A stretch of DNA of 64,000 nucleotides from an uncultured Verrucomicrobiota bacterium (GTDB lineage: Bacteria > Verrucomicrobiota > Verrucomicrobiia > Limisphaerales > JADLHS01), in contig CAIKLQ010000501.1 in NCBI GenBank assembly GCA_903828255.1, positions 1 through 64,000 of the forward strand, given 5' to 3'. The notes beneath the pieces were generated by a model. It searched no databases. It worked only from the letters and a program-made list of their open reading frames with translations, and was not told the origin of the DNA. Shown here piece after piece: positions 8,528 to 18,274 of the stretch; the stretch's first letter is position 1; every line of letters starts with the position of its first letter. The position numbers were made by a program, and so were the translations under genes.

Positions 8528-9687
8528 AAGCGCAACAAATTATGAAAAACAAACTCCTCCTCATTGCGGTTCTTGCAGTCGGCGTGGTTCTTGGCGGATG
8601 CGAGAAGCCCGCTACGGCGCCCAACGCCGGTGCAAAGGTCAGCACCATTGAATTTTCAGCGATTCTACCGTTGACCGGGCCATTGGCGCATTTGGGAGAA
8701 AATGAACGCATTGGCATAACTCTCGCGCTTGATGACATCAAGGAACGGGGAACCCCCCATCTTGCATTCCAGTTTGAGGATTCCCAGGGCAAGGGGCCGA
8801 CAACCGTGACCGTTGCCCGCAAGCAGTGGGACGTGGATGGACGGCGTTTCTTCGTTGTAGCGACAACAGGTCCCGCGTTGGCGGCATTGCCCATGTTCCG
8901 GGATGCGGCGGAAGACAAGGTGGTCATCAGCCAGACCATGTATCCCGATGTCACCAAAGGCTACCCCTTTGCGTTCCGACTGTTTGCATCTTCGAGACAG
9001 GAGGCACAATTGCTTGCGAACCATGCGGCAGAAAGCAGTTACAAGCGCGCAGCCATACTTCACATTCAGAACGAGTGGGGAACTGAAAGCTCTTCGATTT
9101 TCCGCTCCACTTTTGAAGGGCGAGGCGGCGAAGTGGTCGGGAAAGAGACCTATACGTTTGCGGACAAAGATTATCGGCCGGTATTGCGCAAGCTTTTGTC
9201 CAACAATCCTGACGTAATCTTGCTCTACGCCTACCCGGATAATTTTCCGGCAATTCTCAAGCAACTTGCCGAGATCCGGCAGGACATCGCGGTGCTGGCC
9301 AACGCTGATTTCGCACTGCCAGGCGTCGCCAAGGAAGTTCCCGCCGAGTTTCTTGCAAAGACGGTCTTCCCCGCCCCGCGCTACTTTTACGACTCCAAGA
9401 ATGAACGAATCGCCCGCTTCAACCAACAGGTTCAAAAGAAGGGCCACACTCCGAACTTTGACATCGCCACGTTCTATGACATGACGATGATCTTGCAGGA
9501 AGCCGCCAGCAAAGCGGAAGATGCGACGCCAGGCGCTTTTCGCGCGGCGCTGATGAAGGTGTTTCCCTACGACGGCGTGACCGGTCACATGGAGATTTCG
9601 GCGGATCGGGAACTGGCCGTTGACCTTGCGCTTTCTCGTTGGGTCAATGGTGAGATCCAGGTTATTCCCAAAGCGAAGGCCAATTGA
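8524..9687 (+). CDS. Leu/Ile/Val-binding-type substrate-binding lipoprotein
   Basis: This 387-residue protein has a lipoprotein signal (MKNKLLLIAVLAVGVVLGGC within residues 7-26) with lipobox LGGC and acylated Cys26. A type I periplasmic-binding fold follows (IEFSAILPLTGPLAHLGENE at about 38-57, then alternating strands and helices such as VILLYAYPDNFP). It should capture the ligand outside the cytoplasmic membrane and deliver it to LivHM. It starts at ATG 8524, overlapping the methyltransferase stop by 4 bp; a second Met at residue 7 is possible. Closest general family: the LivK/UrtA/amide-binding group. A receptor role for the downstream kinase-like protein is also conceivable. Confidence 0.85.
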   Translation: MKAQQIMKNKLLLIAVLAVGVVLGGCEKPATAPNAGAKVSTIEFSAILPLTGPLAHLGENERIGITLALDDIKERGTPHLAFQFEDSQGKGPTTVTVARKQWDVDGRRFFVVATTGPALAALPMFRDAAEDKVVISQTMYPDVTKGYPFAFRLFASSRQEAQLLANHAAESSYKRAAILHIQNEWGTESSSIFRSTFEGRGGEVVGKETYTFADKDYRPVLRKLLSNNPDVILLYAYPDNFPAILKQLAEIRQDIAVLANADFALPGVAKEVPAEFLAKTVFPAPRYFYDSKNERIARFNQQVQKKGHTPNFDIATFYDMTMILQEAASKAEDATPGAFRAALMKVFPYDGVTGHMEISADRELAVDLALSRWVNGEIQVIPKAKAN

Positions 9688-9728
9688 CCGAAGTTCCATT
9701 CCACGCTGGCCAGTGAATTTATCCGAAG

Positions 9729-12700
9729 ATGGAAAGCACCTACGAAAACCTCTCCTTTTGGCAGACATACGCCGAGCTTTACTGGCCCGACTTGGACGTT
9801 TCGTCTTCCGTTCCCGAAGCGGAATCGCTCAGACAATTTTCGACTGGCATCGCACGGGCATTGAAGAAAAGCCAGACAGATAAGCCGCTCAAAATACTTC
9901 TCCTCGGTAGCGGTTTTGGCGGAGTCGAACTGCCGGTGCTCTATCACCTCAAGAAGGCACACAACCAGTCACTTTGCTGTGTTTTCATTGATCGGGCCAA
10001 GTCTCCGCTGCAGCTTGCCGGACACATTCTTAACAAAGGATTCGATGGCCTGCCACGCGATGCAAATCAGCTCGCGGGTAGGATTGGCGAATTTAAGAAG
10101 GCTGCTCCTGACGCACAGGATTTTATCAACGACGCATCAAACTGGAAGGATGTTCCTGATCCACATCAAGAGATCAAATGTTTGACGCCACCGGGAGGAG
10201 ATGCCTTCTATTTTTTCAGAGACGATTTGAACTGGGAGCCAAATACATTCCCTCAAACCCCGTCTGCTTGGCTAAAGCGGATGGATGATTGGTTTGACCA
10301 ACGTCAGCAATTCGATCTGATCTTCGCTGCTTTCTCCTTCTTCCATATTGATTGGTGGCGATGCGTCGCAATGGATGCCCTGTCTCGTCTCAATCCCAAC
10401 GGGCTGTTTCTCCATGCCAAGGTTGAAGGTGATGAGGGCCTATTTGAGGGGCGTATTGGGTGTTCTGGTTCAAAGAATAGCATTGCCAAAAGGGTATTTC
10501 TCGAAGGGTTCTTTTCCCATCCGGAAATCGTCGAAGAGTTTGCAAAATCACCGCGAGCCAACAGCGCGTCGCAACCTCTCGCGATTGAATCGCTCTTGGC
10601 GAAACTCCAAGATTTCGGATTGTGTGAGACTTCCGACATGGTCGGCTCTGCTGGATACACTGTGCGCCCTCACGTTGGTCTCCACACCTATCGGCGGCTA
10701 CTGCACACAAGGGGTTTCAGCACTTTCAGGAACATTGCCAAGCAACTCGACGAAGGGCAGCCCGGCAAATATGACGCAATCTGTGAGGAAGTGCTTTCAA
10801 AAGCAGAGGGAGAGTCGAAGTTGGACGTTCTTCAAATACATTTCCATTGGACAATCTGCCAACTTCAGCATCCAACGCTGCTGCAAGTCTTCCCGTTGAA
10901 GCATCGCTTCCTAAGAGCACCGAAGCCACAGTATGAGCAATCGCATGCTGGCGTGCTCCATGATTCTTACGTTACAGCTTACGAGCTTTCCAACCCGCTG
11001 CGTCTTCACAAGCGGATAGACGATGAGATCCGGCTCGCGAAGACGCTTGGGCGACGTCTTAACGTGCAAGGTCTCTTGCACGATCAGTGCCTCGCATTCG
11101 AGTTGGGTCTTTGGCCGAAACAGGGGCGAACATCTTGGAGCTATGCGGGTAACGCCCTGCGCCACGATGCCCAGATTGTTGGTAGAACATTGGAAGAAGT
11201 TGCGACGTATTTAGCGCTGTTGGATCGGCGTTCGGAAGTAATGCATCGCAATTTCAGCAACACCAAGGCTCTACTTGAAGCGATACTTCCAATCTTCAAT
11301 AAGGCGCCGGTGCTCATTTACGATCTGGAGCAGGCGGATTATTCCTTGCGCCATACCACGCGGTTGGACTATGAGGAATTCCGATTCAACATCCCTCGCT
11401 TGGGACTCGCTGAGCAACAAGCGTGGCGAATAGAGCTCGCTCACATTCGGTCTTGGCTTCAAACAACCGTCTTTGCCCAGGCCAAGGACGAGTCGAGTGC
11501 GGAACCCGACGATCCTCCAGATGTTCTCACCTCGTCCAGACTTGCAGGTGATGCGGCGAATACCTGCGCTGGCGGAGCGCTCAAACGGTTGTTTGGTTTG
11601 ATTGCAGATTCCCCAGAACGCTTGGAAAGCATCTGTTCACGACTGGCAGCATCGTTCTCCGCATCATCGGACTTACCAGAGCAAACCAAACGACAAATTG
11701 TAGATGCACTGACTCCACCGATGGCTTTTACCCTCCGATGCTTAAAGCTGATGAGCGAAGCCAAGCAGATTGTGTTTTATCCTGCTCGTTACGAACTGGA
11801 GCAAGGGGGATTCGGCAAGGACGTGATCATCTGCGTGTATTCCCGCTGTCTTTCGGAAAAGGAAGTCACGGCAGAATTTCACAAATTTGACCAGTTCTTT
11901 GATGAGATCAAAATGCATCGCTTGGAGTTGAGCAGCCGATCCGGAGGGGTTGAGGAAACCATCCAAGCGTTTAGTCATGAGATCGCCCATCAGACATCGC
12001 GGCTTTTCGGCACACGTTGGCAAGAACTAGGAAAGGTGTTTGATCTAAATAGGGATGAATCTACGGGTTCGCGGAAGGGAGTTAACGATTGGCCAAAAAG
12101 CGCGGGAAGTCTAACCGTAGCCCCCAAAGACGTAGCATGCGTCTCCAAGTGGTTGGTGTGCCCCACCCCCAATATTCTCCACTCTGCCAAGAGCTTGCTT
12201 TACTTGTGGAGCGGCTCCCCAAGCTGGGCTGCTGAATTGAATCTTAAAAAAGATGATGATGCGAAGACAATCGTGAAGAGAGTATGGGCTGTCGCCCTCG
12301 GAGCAGCGGTCGCCGTTGATATCAAGAATCGTCCAATGCCCAAGAGCGTCAAAGCCGCGCTCGATTATGATAATTTGCAGACCTGTAAACTGATTGGCGC
12401 TTGCAGTAAACCCACGGTTACAATCCGTGGCGAGCCAAGCTTCTCATGGAAAGTTGCCGACCAAACGACGGCGAATTCGGAATTATTGTCAAAAGCACAA
12501 TCCCTTTTTGTTCGTGCGTTTGTGGCAGCTTCCTTGAATACGATTGTTCACGCGGGCGCAATGCAATCCCCAGCGATAGAGGTCTGCGTTGTATGTTCAG
12601 AAACGGAGATGGTATATTCGCTCTCAAACTCATGCACTTCTGGCGATACCAAGAATTCACACGACGATGGAACGAAAGCCGTTCTATCGCTGTGTGTCCG

Positions 12701-12830
12701 GCAAATGGGGGGCGATGTTTCCAAAGTGAAGCATTTTTGCGATACGGATGGACGGTGGGTGACTGAGTTTTCCCTCCCGCGCATTGCTGTCTTGAGAGGG
12801 CAACCGGTCCAGTGGCTTTCGTCCCTTTGA
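9729..12830 (+). CDS. methyltransferase-fold / histidine-kinase-like fusion protein
   Basis: This 1033-residue protein is soluble by appearance. The N-terminal third has a Rossmann methyltransferase pattern (ILLLGSGFGGVELPVL near 57-72, VFIDRA, then FDLIFAAFSFFHIDWW and LNPNGLFLHAK). A long central region is unrecognised. The C-terminal part looks like a divergent histidine kinase: an H-box-like helix AFSHEIAHQ with His750, then a GHKL-like ending with an N-box-like ASLNTIVHAG (Asn about 936), SLSNSC and a G2-like AVLSLCVRQMGGDV. ATP-lid glycines are poor, so activity is uncertain. Receiver-like proteins encoded downstream would be natural partners. The two end domains are called from motifs only. 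Confidence 0.6.
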   Translation: MESTYENLSFWQTYAELYWPDLDVSSSVPEAESLRQFSTGIARALKKSQTDKPLKILLLGSGFGGVELPVLYHLKKAHNQSLCCVFIDRAKSPLQLAGHILNKGFDGLPRDANQLAGRIGEFKKAAPDAQDFINDASNWKDVPDPHQEIKCLTPPGGDAFYFFRDDLNWEPNTFPQTPSAWLKRMDDWFDQRQQFDLIFAAFSFFHIDWWRCVAMDALSRLNPNGLFLHAKVEGDEGLFEGRIGCSGSKNSIAKRVFLEGFFSHPEIVEEFAKSPRANSASQPLAIESLLAKLQDFGLCETSDMVGSAGYTVRPHVGLHTYRRLLHTRGFSTFRNIAKQLDEGQPGKYDAICEEVLSKAEGESKLDVLQIHFHWTICQLQHPTLLQVFPLKHRFLRAPKPQYEQSHAGVLHDSYVTAYELSNPLRLHKRIDDEIRLAKTLGRRLNVQGLLHDQCLAFELGLWPKQGRTSWSYAGNALRHDAQIVGRTLEEVATYLALLDRRSEVMHRNFSNTKALLEAILPIFNKAPVLIYDLEQADYSLRHTTRLDYEEFRFNIPRLGLAEQQAWRIELAHIRSWLQTTVFAQAKDESSAEPDDPPDVLTSSRLAGDAANTCAGGALKRLFGLIADSPERLESICSRLAASFSASSDLPEQTKRQIVDALTPPMAFTLRCLKLMSEAKQIVFYPARYELEQGGFGKDVIICVYSRCLSEKEVTAEFHKFDQFFDEIKMHRLELSSRSGGVEETIQAFSHEIAHQTSRLFGTRWQELGKVFDLNRDESTGSRKGVNDWPKSAGSLTVAPKDVACVSKWLVCPTPNILHSAKSLLYLWSGSPSWAAELNLKKDDDAKTIVKRVWAVALGAAVAVDIKNRPMPKSVKAALDYDNLQTCKLIGACSKPTVTIRGEPSFSWKVADQTTANSELLSKAQSLFVRAFVAASLNTIVHAGAMQSPAIEVCVVCSETEMVYSLSNSCTSGDTKNSHDDGTKAVLSLCVRQMGGDVSKVKHFCDTDGRWVTEFSLPRIAVLRGQPVQWLSSL

Positions 12831-12839
12831 TGCAAGATT

Positions 12840-14159
12840 ATGAAAACATGGATAATTATTGAGGACGATTCGACGATTTTGGAGATGCTCATTCGACGGG
12901 TGCGCTTATCCACCACCCATTGTCCAACTGACGATTCTGTTGTGGCCCTTTTCGCCAACAGCGATCCAACGAGTGCGTCCCATTTTCAGGAAGAGGAACT
13001 CAGCACTTTCATGTCGCAACAGAACATCAGGTTCATCCCCTGTGAAACCAGCACGAAGATTGAGGATGAGTTGAAGCTGTTGCAGGACAAACCGGCACTA
13101 ATTCTGGCCGATATGAATCTTGAGGGTATCCACAAGCACAATCACTACAAGACTCCGGGCAATGCGTTGCGCAATCTACTTTCAGGATGGGTGCAGGGCG
13201 AAAAGGACTGCGTCTTTTGCCTCTATAGCAGCCACTCAGCAAAGGACGAGGTGGTTAAGATTGTCGGGGGGAAAAGTATTCGCGCTAAGGCAATTGGTTG
13301 GTTTGATGTCTCGGAAGACAACGCGAAGCAGGCCGATAGCCTTATCAATGAAGCCGGCAGGCACTGGCAAAGGTGTCACGAGAACCCTCTGAAAGGGGTG
13401 TGGGATGACATTCGCACGAAGGATTGGTTTGCAAACAAAGATGGTCCTGTTCCCCACGAATGGACCGACATCCAGTTGACTGAATATCGTTCCGCAATCG
13501 AATCTGTGTTCGGCTTGTCATTTCCCGACGAATGGTATGCGCACGCTCAACTTAATGGATTCCACGAATCGCTTAAGGCAATGTGCGGTGCGTATTTTTA
13601 TGGTCGCATACATACTCCAAGCACGGCAATACCTGCCCGATACACATTCCGTTTAGGTAGCATTGTGCTCATTGCCGCATTGGCACACGCAAATTGTAAA
13701 AGTAAGGAACACCAGCCGCAGGAAACGCCTTTCCGAAGCTTTACTTGGAACACGCTCTGCTCCAGTGCCAAATTCACCCTTTCAACATCCCCCGAGCGCG
13801 TTCGCCTACAAGGGCAAGCGATCTATGAATTCTTTATACAGATCTTCAAAGTGGACAAGCACAATGGTCAGTTAAGGGGCGTCGAACTTCTTCCGAACGG
13901 CAGAACTGTGAAGCTCGTGTTGTCCTGGGACACAAAGAACCTCCACACCGTGATTTATGAGGAATTGCAGACCAAGTCTGGAGAATTGCATCGCGATGGC
14001 CATCCGATCGAGCCAGGATCGTGGATTCATTACTGTGATGGAACCCCTGGGACGGCTCGCTCTGCGTATGCGAAAGCACATATTGCGATGGCCTTTGAGC
14101 CGGGAAAACTTTTCGGTTGCGCTGACAATGTTCTTATCTCATCCCTTTGCGAATTATGA
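12840..14159 (+). CDS. protein with N-terminal receiver-like domain
   Basis: The first 170 residues of this 439-residue protein resemble a response-regulator receiver: an acidic triad WIIIEDDS (E8, D9, D10), a phosphoacceptor-like strand LILADMNLEG with Asp91, a CLYSSHS strand where Ser/Thr normally sits, and KAIGWFDVS where the conserved Lys region is expected. The receiver has extra loops. The C-terminal 270 residues match nothing I know; they are mixed alpha/beta and rich in aromatic residues. It starts 9 nt after the kinase-like gene and overlaps the next gene by 4 bp, which supports a phosphorelay role. Confidence 0.55.
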   Translation: MKTWIIIEDDSTILEMLIRRVRLSTTHCPTDDSVVALFANSDPTSASHFQEEELSTFMSQQNIRFIPCETSTKIEDELKLLQDKPALILADMNLEGIHKHNHYKTPGNALRNLLSGWVQGEKDCVFCLYSSHSAKDEVVKIVGGKSIRAKAIGWFDVSEDNAKQADSLINEAGRHWQRCHENPLKGVWDDIRTKDWFANKDGPVPHEWTDIQLTEYRSAIESVFGLSFPDEWYAHAQLNGFHESLKAMCGAYFYGRIHTPSTAIPARYTFRLGSIVLIAALAHANCKSKEHQPQETPFRSFTWNTLCSSAKFTLSTSPERVRLQGQAIYEFFIQIFKVDKHNGQLRGVELLPNGRTVKLVLSWDTKNLHTVIYEELQTKSGELHRDGHPIEPGSWIHYCDGTPGTARSAYAKAHIAMAFEPGKLFGCADNVLISSLCEL

Positions 14160-14920
14160 ATAAAATGGAAAATGCGATCGCCCTTGTGGTGCTGCTCGAC
14201 CCCGAGGACGATCGAGCAATAAGCTGGGCTCGCCTCTTAACAAACGTGTTTTCCGACGTCTTCGTGGTGCATGGAGTTAATTCGTGGGGCAGACTTGATG
14301 TTGTTCGAGATGAAATCAAAACACTGTTAAATAGCGAGCGACCGTCACCTTTAGAAGTGTCCGCGGTGTTTACTCACCGCAACGACGACAAGAAGGACGT
14401 CGCGAGAATCCTGGATACAATTCAAGGAGAGTATTACCGCTTTGTTTTTAGTGGACCGGGAGTTCCAGAGGGCGATTCAGCAGGCATACCAATTGTGCGG
14501 AATACCGATCCGTGGTCTCTTTCAGACCAAGATGCAAAGGAAATACATGAATTCGTTATCGGCATCCGCCAAGACCTGCCATCCTGTTGCAAGCGGGAAT
14601 CGTTTTCCTTTCTCGTCGCCCTCGCCATTTTGTGTCAAGGCTACCTAGCTGCAAGAGGTAGATTCGATCTTCTCGGCGTGAATGCCGAAAAGGCAGCCGA
14701 GTATCGGACTCCCCCTGCTGAAGCGGTTGCGAGAGTTCTCGACCGAAAGTGGTGGCTGGCCCCATTTCAAGGATTCGATCTCACAAGCGAAATCCGCAAG
14801 GAATGTAACGAGCAAAGCCTTCCTTCAGAAATCGCACGGCTTGTTGACAACTTTGGCAATGGTGATGACCAATGTGTTAGCGCAGCCTTGCGGAAAATTG
14901 ATGTGATTCTGAATCAATAG
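14156..14920 (+). CDS. uncharacterised operon protein, 254 aa
   Basis: I recognise no family. The protein begins with a Rossmann-like strand (AIALVVLLDPEDD) followed by alternating strands and helices to about residue 120, then a helical region with the segment GYLAARGRFDLLG at about 161-173. A similar GYLASKG segment occurs in the N-terminal part of the next protein, so the two may share a domain. ATG 14156 is chosen because it forms the ATGA overlap with the preceding stop; a TTG at 14147 is also in frame. The gene lies between two receiver-like proteins. Confidence 0.6.
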   Translation: MNKMENAIALVVLLDPEDDRAISWARLLTNVFSDVFVVHGVNSWGRLDVVRDEIKTLLNSERPSPLEVSAVFTHRNDDKKDVARILDTIQGEYYRFVFSGPGVPEGDSAGIPIVRNTDPWSLSDQDAKEIHEFVIGIRQDLPSCCKRESFSFLVALAILCQGYLAARGRFDLLGVNAEKAAEYRTPPAEAVARVLDRKWWLAPFQGFDLTSEIRKECNEQSLPSEIARLVDNFGNGDDQCVSAALRKIDVILNQ

Positions 14921-14928
14921 GCGACCGC

Positions 14929-17745
14929 ATGAATACCCCTGCCTCCAAAGCTTTGACTCAGGTGCTAGAGCTATTAAGCGCAGGTGTTGAAGCAACTTCC
15001 GCCTTCATCATTTCCGCAAGCGCTTCTTCACAACTACTGTGGAATCTCCCAAAGGCGGCAAATGCGCAGCGCATAATCGTCATTTGGGATGCCTCCTTAA
15101 ACTCGGCAAATGCCGCAACTACCAATCTCTCTGCGCATCTGAACCCTCTGACGGCGTCGCTCTGCGCACTAAAGGAACAAAGTGATTTAAGAATTGCAAT
15201 TCTCGACCCTAAGCCCAAGCAGCATCGAGTCGAGGGCGGGTTATATCGGACTGTGGAGTCCATCCGCCAAGACAGGATGCCGCAGCTCTATTTGGCTTCG
15301 TTGCTGGATTTCGGAGGCTATCTTCTAGATCAGTTTTGCGGGAACAATGAAAGAGTTTTAAGGAAGGCAGACGAAAAGCGGACGGAAATCCTCGAAGTGC
15401 TACAGTGTCAGATTAGAGATGCCCTGATACGAGAGAGTGGTGAAAACGACCGGCACGCAATTCAGAACATCATTGGTCCGATGGTGCTACTTGGACGCGG
15501 TTACCTCGCCAGCAAGGGCGTCGCAGAACACGCCTTGCTTCGGGTTTTTGAGGCGACTGGTTTGTTGCCAAAGGGGCTAGCTGACGGATCCCAATCAATC
15601 GGCAAAATTAATGAGGAATCGTGGGGTAAGCAACCGTTACGCCTTTTGCTGGTTGATGACCAAGCCGATTGCGGCTGGACAGATTGGGTGCGCGCGAATC
15701 TGCCGGCCTCCAATCCGGGCCTTGTCAGCTTGGAGTCGGTTGACGTGCTTGCTTCGCCAGATGCCCTGCTCGACCGTCTGCTGGTCGAATGGAGGCTAAT
15801 GGGTGACTCGAAGGACAGGAGACTTGCGCTTCAGTTGGCAGCCAGCGGCAAAGAAACATCGAGCCGCCAGCCTGTTCTTCTGCTGGATTTGCGTCTCCAC
15901 TCCATGCGGAGCGCGGAAAGCGAAGCCGACTTCATCAAGAAGCTTCTCCCGCTTTGCGAACGTTTCAAATCCGACGGAAAGGCAGCGCAATTCGCCTGGC
16001 CCGGCTTTTCAGCGCAGGAAATTCAGAGCGTTCAGCAGTGGTGTGAGCATCCCAAACGAGAAACGCCCGATCATTTGGTCGCGTTGAGCTTGCTTCCACG
16101 GCTGATTGCGCTGATGGACATGTCCCTGCCCATCATCATTTTCTCGTCCACCGGGCAGCGTTCGCTGATTGAGAAGTTCAAGCCTTACGGGAATATCATT
16201 ACGGACTTTGAGAAGCCGAGGTTTTTCGGACGCGACGCAAGGAACGTCATTGCTGAAACACATGCGAAGTTTGCAGCCAGCGTCGAACGGGCGGTTAAAT
16301 TGGCTGTTACACGACGTTTATCCCAGCAGATGACGCTCAATGTCGGCATGGCTGACGCGGCGCTGGTAGGCTGTGCATTAAAGAATGCGGGAAGCAATTC
16401 TGAATGGAGTGCCGTCTTGTATATTGACGAATCAGGTTCTGCGCGTGAATTGACGTTGGGAGGAATACTGCTGCTCCTCCCCCGGGGGATCAGTGAAAGT
16501 GAGGTTGACAAAGCGCTCCGAGCGACTCTTGAGCAGCCGAGCAGTCAGGGCGCTCCGGCTGTCGGCCCTTCTCGCTCCAAGGGATGGTGTCATAAGCCAG
16601 GCAACCTCGAATTGCTTCTTCAGCAGATAAAAAGGCGTTTTCCAACAGTCCACATTTGCTTCGTCAGCTTAAGTGCGGGAGCAGATCGAATCTTCGATGA
16701 TTTTGCGAAACACGATGAGCTTCATGATGAGCGGGTGGCGGACAATCTGTGGCGCGAGATTTTTCGCCGGTTGGTGGAACTGTCAGTCTATGCGATCCCA
16801 AGTTGTCTTGTCGAAAATGGCGCTTGCTTGAAATCCTTTTCCATTCGCGCTCCCACGCGGGTGTTGCCCGCTTCCAGCATTGGCAAAGATTCTTGGAAAC
16901 AGCGCGCGCTATTCAATCGGTGGGGAATTGATGTCACTTTGGTTGGACCAGACGCGAGTTTATGGGAGGCCGTTTCTGCAATCGAAGCATTGCCCCCTCC
17001 CAAGCAGTTCAAAGCCAGTCGTTGGAGTTGGCTGGTTAAGTTGCTTCACCAGCTCAAGCCGAGGAAGCAACCCGATTTGATGATTCGATATTTCAGCTTT
17101 GACAGTCCGCGCCCGGTGGTTGAGGAGGTCATGCGTCTGTATCGTAATATCGAGAGCCCCCCCTTGGCCGAGATTGTAAGGGGATTCTTGCTGAACTGCC
17201 ACGGACGGCCAGCCGCCGCACACATACCGATTCTACATTTTGCGGTTGATGGATTCTTGTATCAGCAGAATTTCAGGAACGTGAACCCTTTGATACGCGT
17301 CACTGGATACTATGGCAGAAACCTGGAATTGTTACTTGAATCCAATCGCTGCACGGCGAACGGGGATCGTATCGGCGCGATTCTGAGCGCATCGGCAGCG
17401 GAGTTTCACTCTGGCGATCAAATACAGGCGTTATTGTGGAAACGCATAGGGATGACGCTCAACGCGATTGATGGCCCAGACTTTTTGCGTTTCTCATACC
17501 TTGCGAACGCTGAAACGGCGATGAGTGATGACCAGGCGGTCTCGTGGCAAGGCAAAGTCATCAAAAAGGCGGGCTCGGTTGGCGGCGGGACATCTACGGG
17601 TTATTGGGGGGTAATCGAAGACCAGCGAGGAAAGCAGGTTTTCGCACCAACATGCCCTGCTGATGTTGGCGATGCTGTCACGTTCAGGCCGATGCGCGAC
17701 AAATGCCCCGGGGAGATAATCGCCGCCGACGTGAAGAAGATTTGA
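14929..17745 (+). CDS. receiver-like / DUF3800-like / cold-shock-like multidomain protein
   Basis: This 938-residue protein seems to join four parts. Residues 1-225 are unrecognised but contain GRGYLASKG. Residues about 237-430 are a receiver-like domain with insertions: LLLVDDQ (D243, D244), LLLDLRL (D320) and IIIFSST. Residues about 490-690 begin with VLYIDESGS (D500, E501), the hallmark of DUF3800, an RNase H-like family. The last 65 residues (GYWGVIEDQRGKQVF...VGDAVTF) look like a cold-shock/OB domain that binds nucleic acid. If correct, a phosphorylation-type input is tied to an RNA- or DNA-acting output. The receiver and DUF3800 calls rest on short motifs; the OB call rests on overall pattern. 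Confidence 0.55.
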   Translation: MNTPASKALTQVLELLSAGVEATSAFIISASASSQLLWNLPKAANAQRIIVIWDASLNSANAATTNLSAHLNPLTASLCALKEQSDLRIAILDPKPKQHRVEGGLYRTVESIRQDRMPQLYLASLLDFGGYLLDQFCGNNERVLRKADEKRTEILEVLQCQIRDALIRESGENDRHAIQNIIGPMVLLGRGYLASKGVAEHALLRVFEATGLLPKGLADGSQSIGKINEESWGKQPLRLLLVDDQADCGWTDWVRANLPASNPGLVSLESVDVLASPDALLDRLLVEWRLMGDSKDRRLALQLAASGKETSSRQPVLLLDLRLHSMRSAESEADFIKKLLPLCERFKSDGKAAQFAWPGFSAQEIQSVQQWCEHPKRETPDHLVALSLLPRLIALMDMSLPIIIFSSTGQRSLIEKFKPYGNIITDFEKPRFFGRDARNVIAETHAKFAASVERAVKLAVTRRLSQQMTLNVGMADAALVGCALKNAGSNSEWSAVLYIDESGSARELTLGGILLLLPRGISESEVDKALRATLEQPSSQGAPAVGPSRSKGWCHKPGNLELLLQQIKRRFPTVHICFVSLSAGADRIFDDFAKHDELHDERVADNLWREIFRRLVELSVYAIPSCLVENGACLKSFSIRAPTRVLPASSIGKDSWKQRALFNRWGIDVTLVGPDASLWEAVSAIEALPPPKQFKASRWSWLVKLLHQLKPRKQPDLMIRYFSFDSPRPVVEEVMRLYRNIESPPLAEIVRGFLLNCHGRPAAAHIPILHFAVDGFLYQQNFRNVNPLIRVTGYYGRNLELLLESNRCTANGDRIGAILSASAAEFHSGDQIQALLWKRIGMTLNAIDGPDFLRFSYLANAETAMSDDQAVSWQGKVIKKAGSVGGGTSTGYWGVIEDQRGKQVFAPTCPADVGDAVTFRPMRDKCPGEIIAADVKKI

Positions 17746-17749
17746 TCCC

Positions 17750-18274
17750 ATGCTCAACGAATGGCAGGAACGACGCAGCGAGTTCAATCACGACTGGTTG
17801 AAGAACCAGTTCTTGAACCGCCTGAACGCTTTTCTTGAGCGGTTGCGAAGCGATAATCCCGACGCGGAAAAATTGTCAAGATTCGTCCGGGAGCATCTGC
17901 CGGAATGGAGTGCGCATGAATCGGAAGCGCGCTGGCTGATTGACTCTGTGGAGAGTGAACTGTCTCCCAAGCGTTTTTTTGACCAGCCGCCATTGAACCG
18001 TTGCGACTCCAAAACCAAGGAATGGTTGCCAACGGTTGTTCATGAACTTTGGTTGAATCGGTATCCGGTTCACGAGTTGCGCGAAAAGGCCGCCGGGAAC
18101 CTGGCACAAGTGAACGTGCAATATGCGAAGCTCTCGTCAGCCTTGAAAAATTCGACTTCGGTAAGGGGCGGCGGTTTGGTAGCATTGGAGCACGAGTTTT
18201 CCAAGTTGAGCCGCTTGTGCGTCGAACTGCATGACACATTCAGCGCGTTCGACGTGAAAATCAGAAGATTATGA
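17750..18274 (+). CDS. helical operon protein, 174 aa
   Basis: The product is predicted almost entirely helical and rich in charged residues, with no signal peptide or membrane segment. It begins 4 nt after the multidomain gene and its stop overlaps the start of the AAA+ gene (ATGA). A C-terminal helix (LEHEFSKLSRLCVELHDTF) contains His residues on an amphipathic face, so a phosphotransfer or adaptor role is conceivable, but there is no HPt signature. Function unknown. Confidence 0.6.
   Translation: MLNEWQERRSEFNHDWLKNQFLNRLNAFLERLRSDNPDAEKLSRFVREHLPEWSAHESEARWLIDSVESELSPKRFFDQPPLNRCDSKTKEWLPTVVHELWLNRYPVHELREKAAGNLAQVNVQYAKLSSALKNSTSVRGGGLVALEHEFSKLSRLCVELHDTFSAFDVKIRRL

Noticed and set aside
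8665-9768. 367-codon minus-strand frame
   Set aside because: Antisense to the binding-lipoprotein gene, which has a signal peptide and clear family match; the antisense protein has none.
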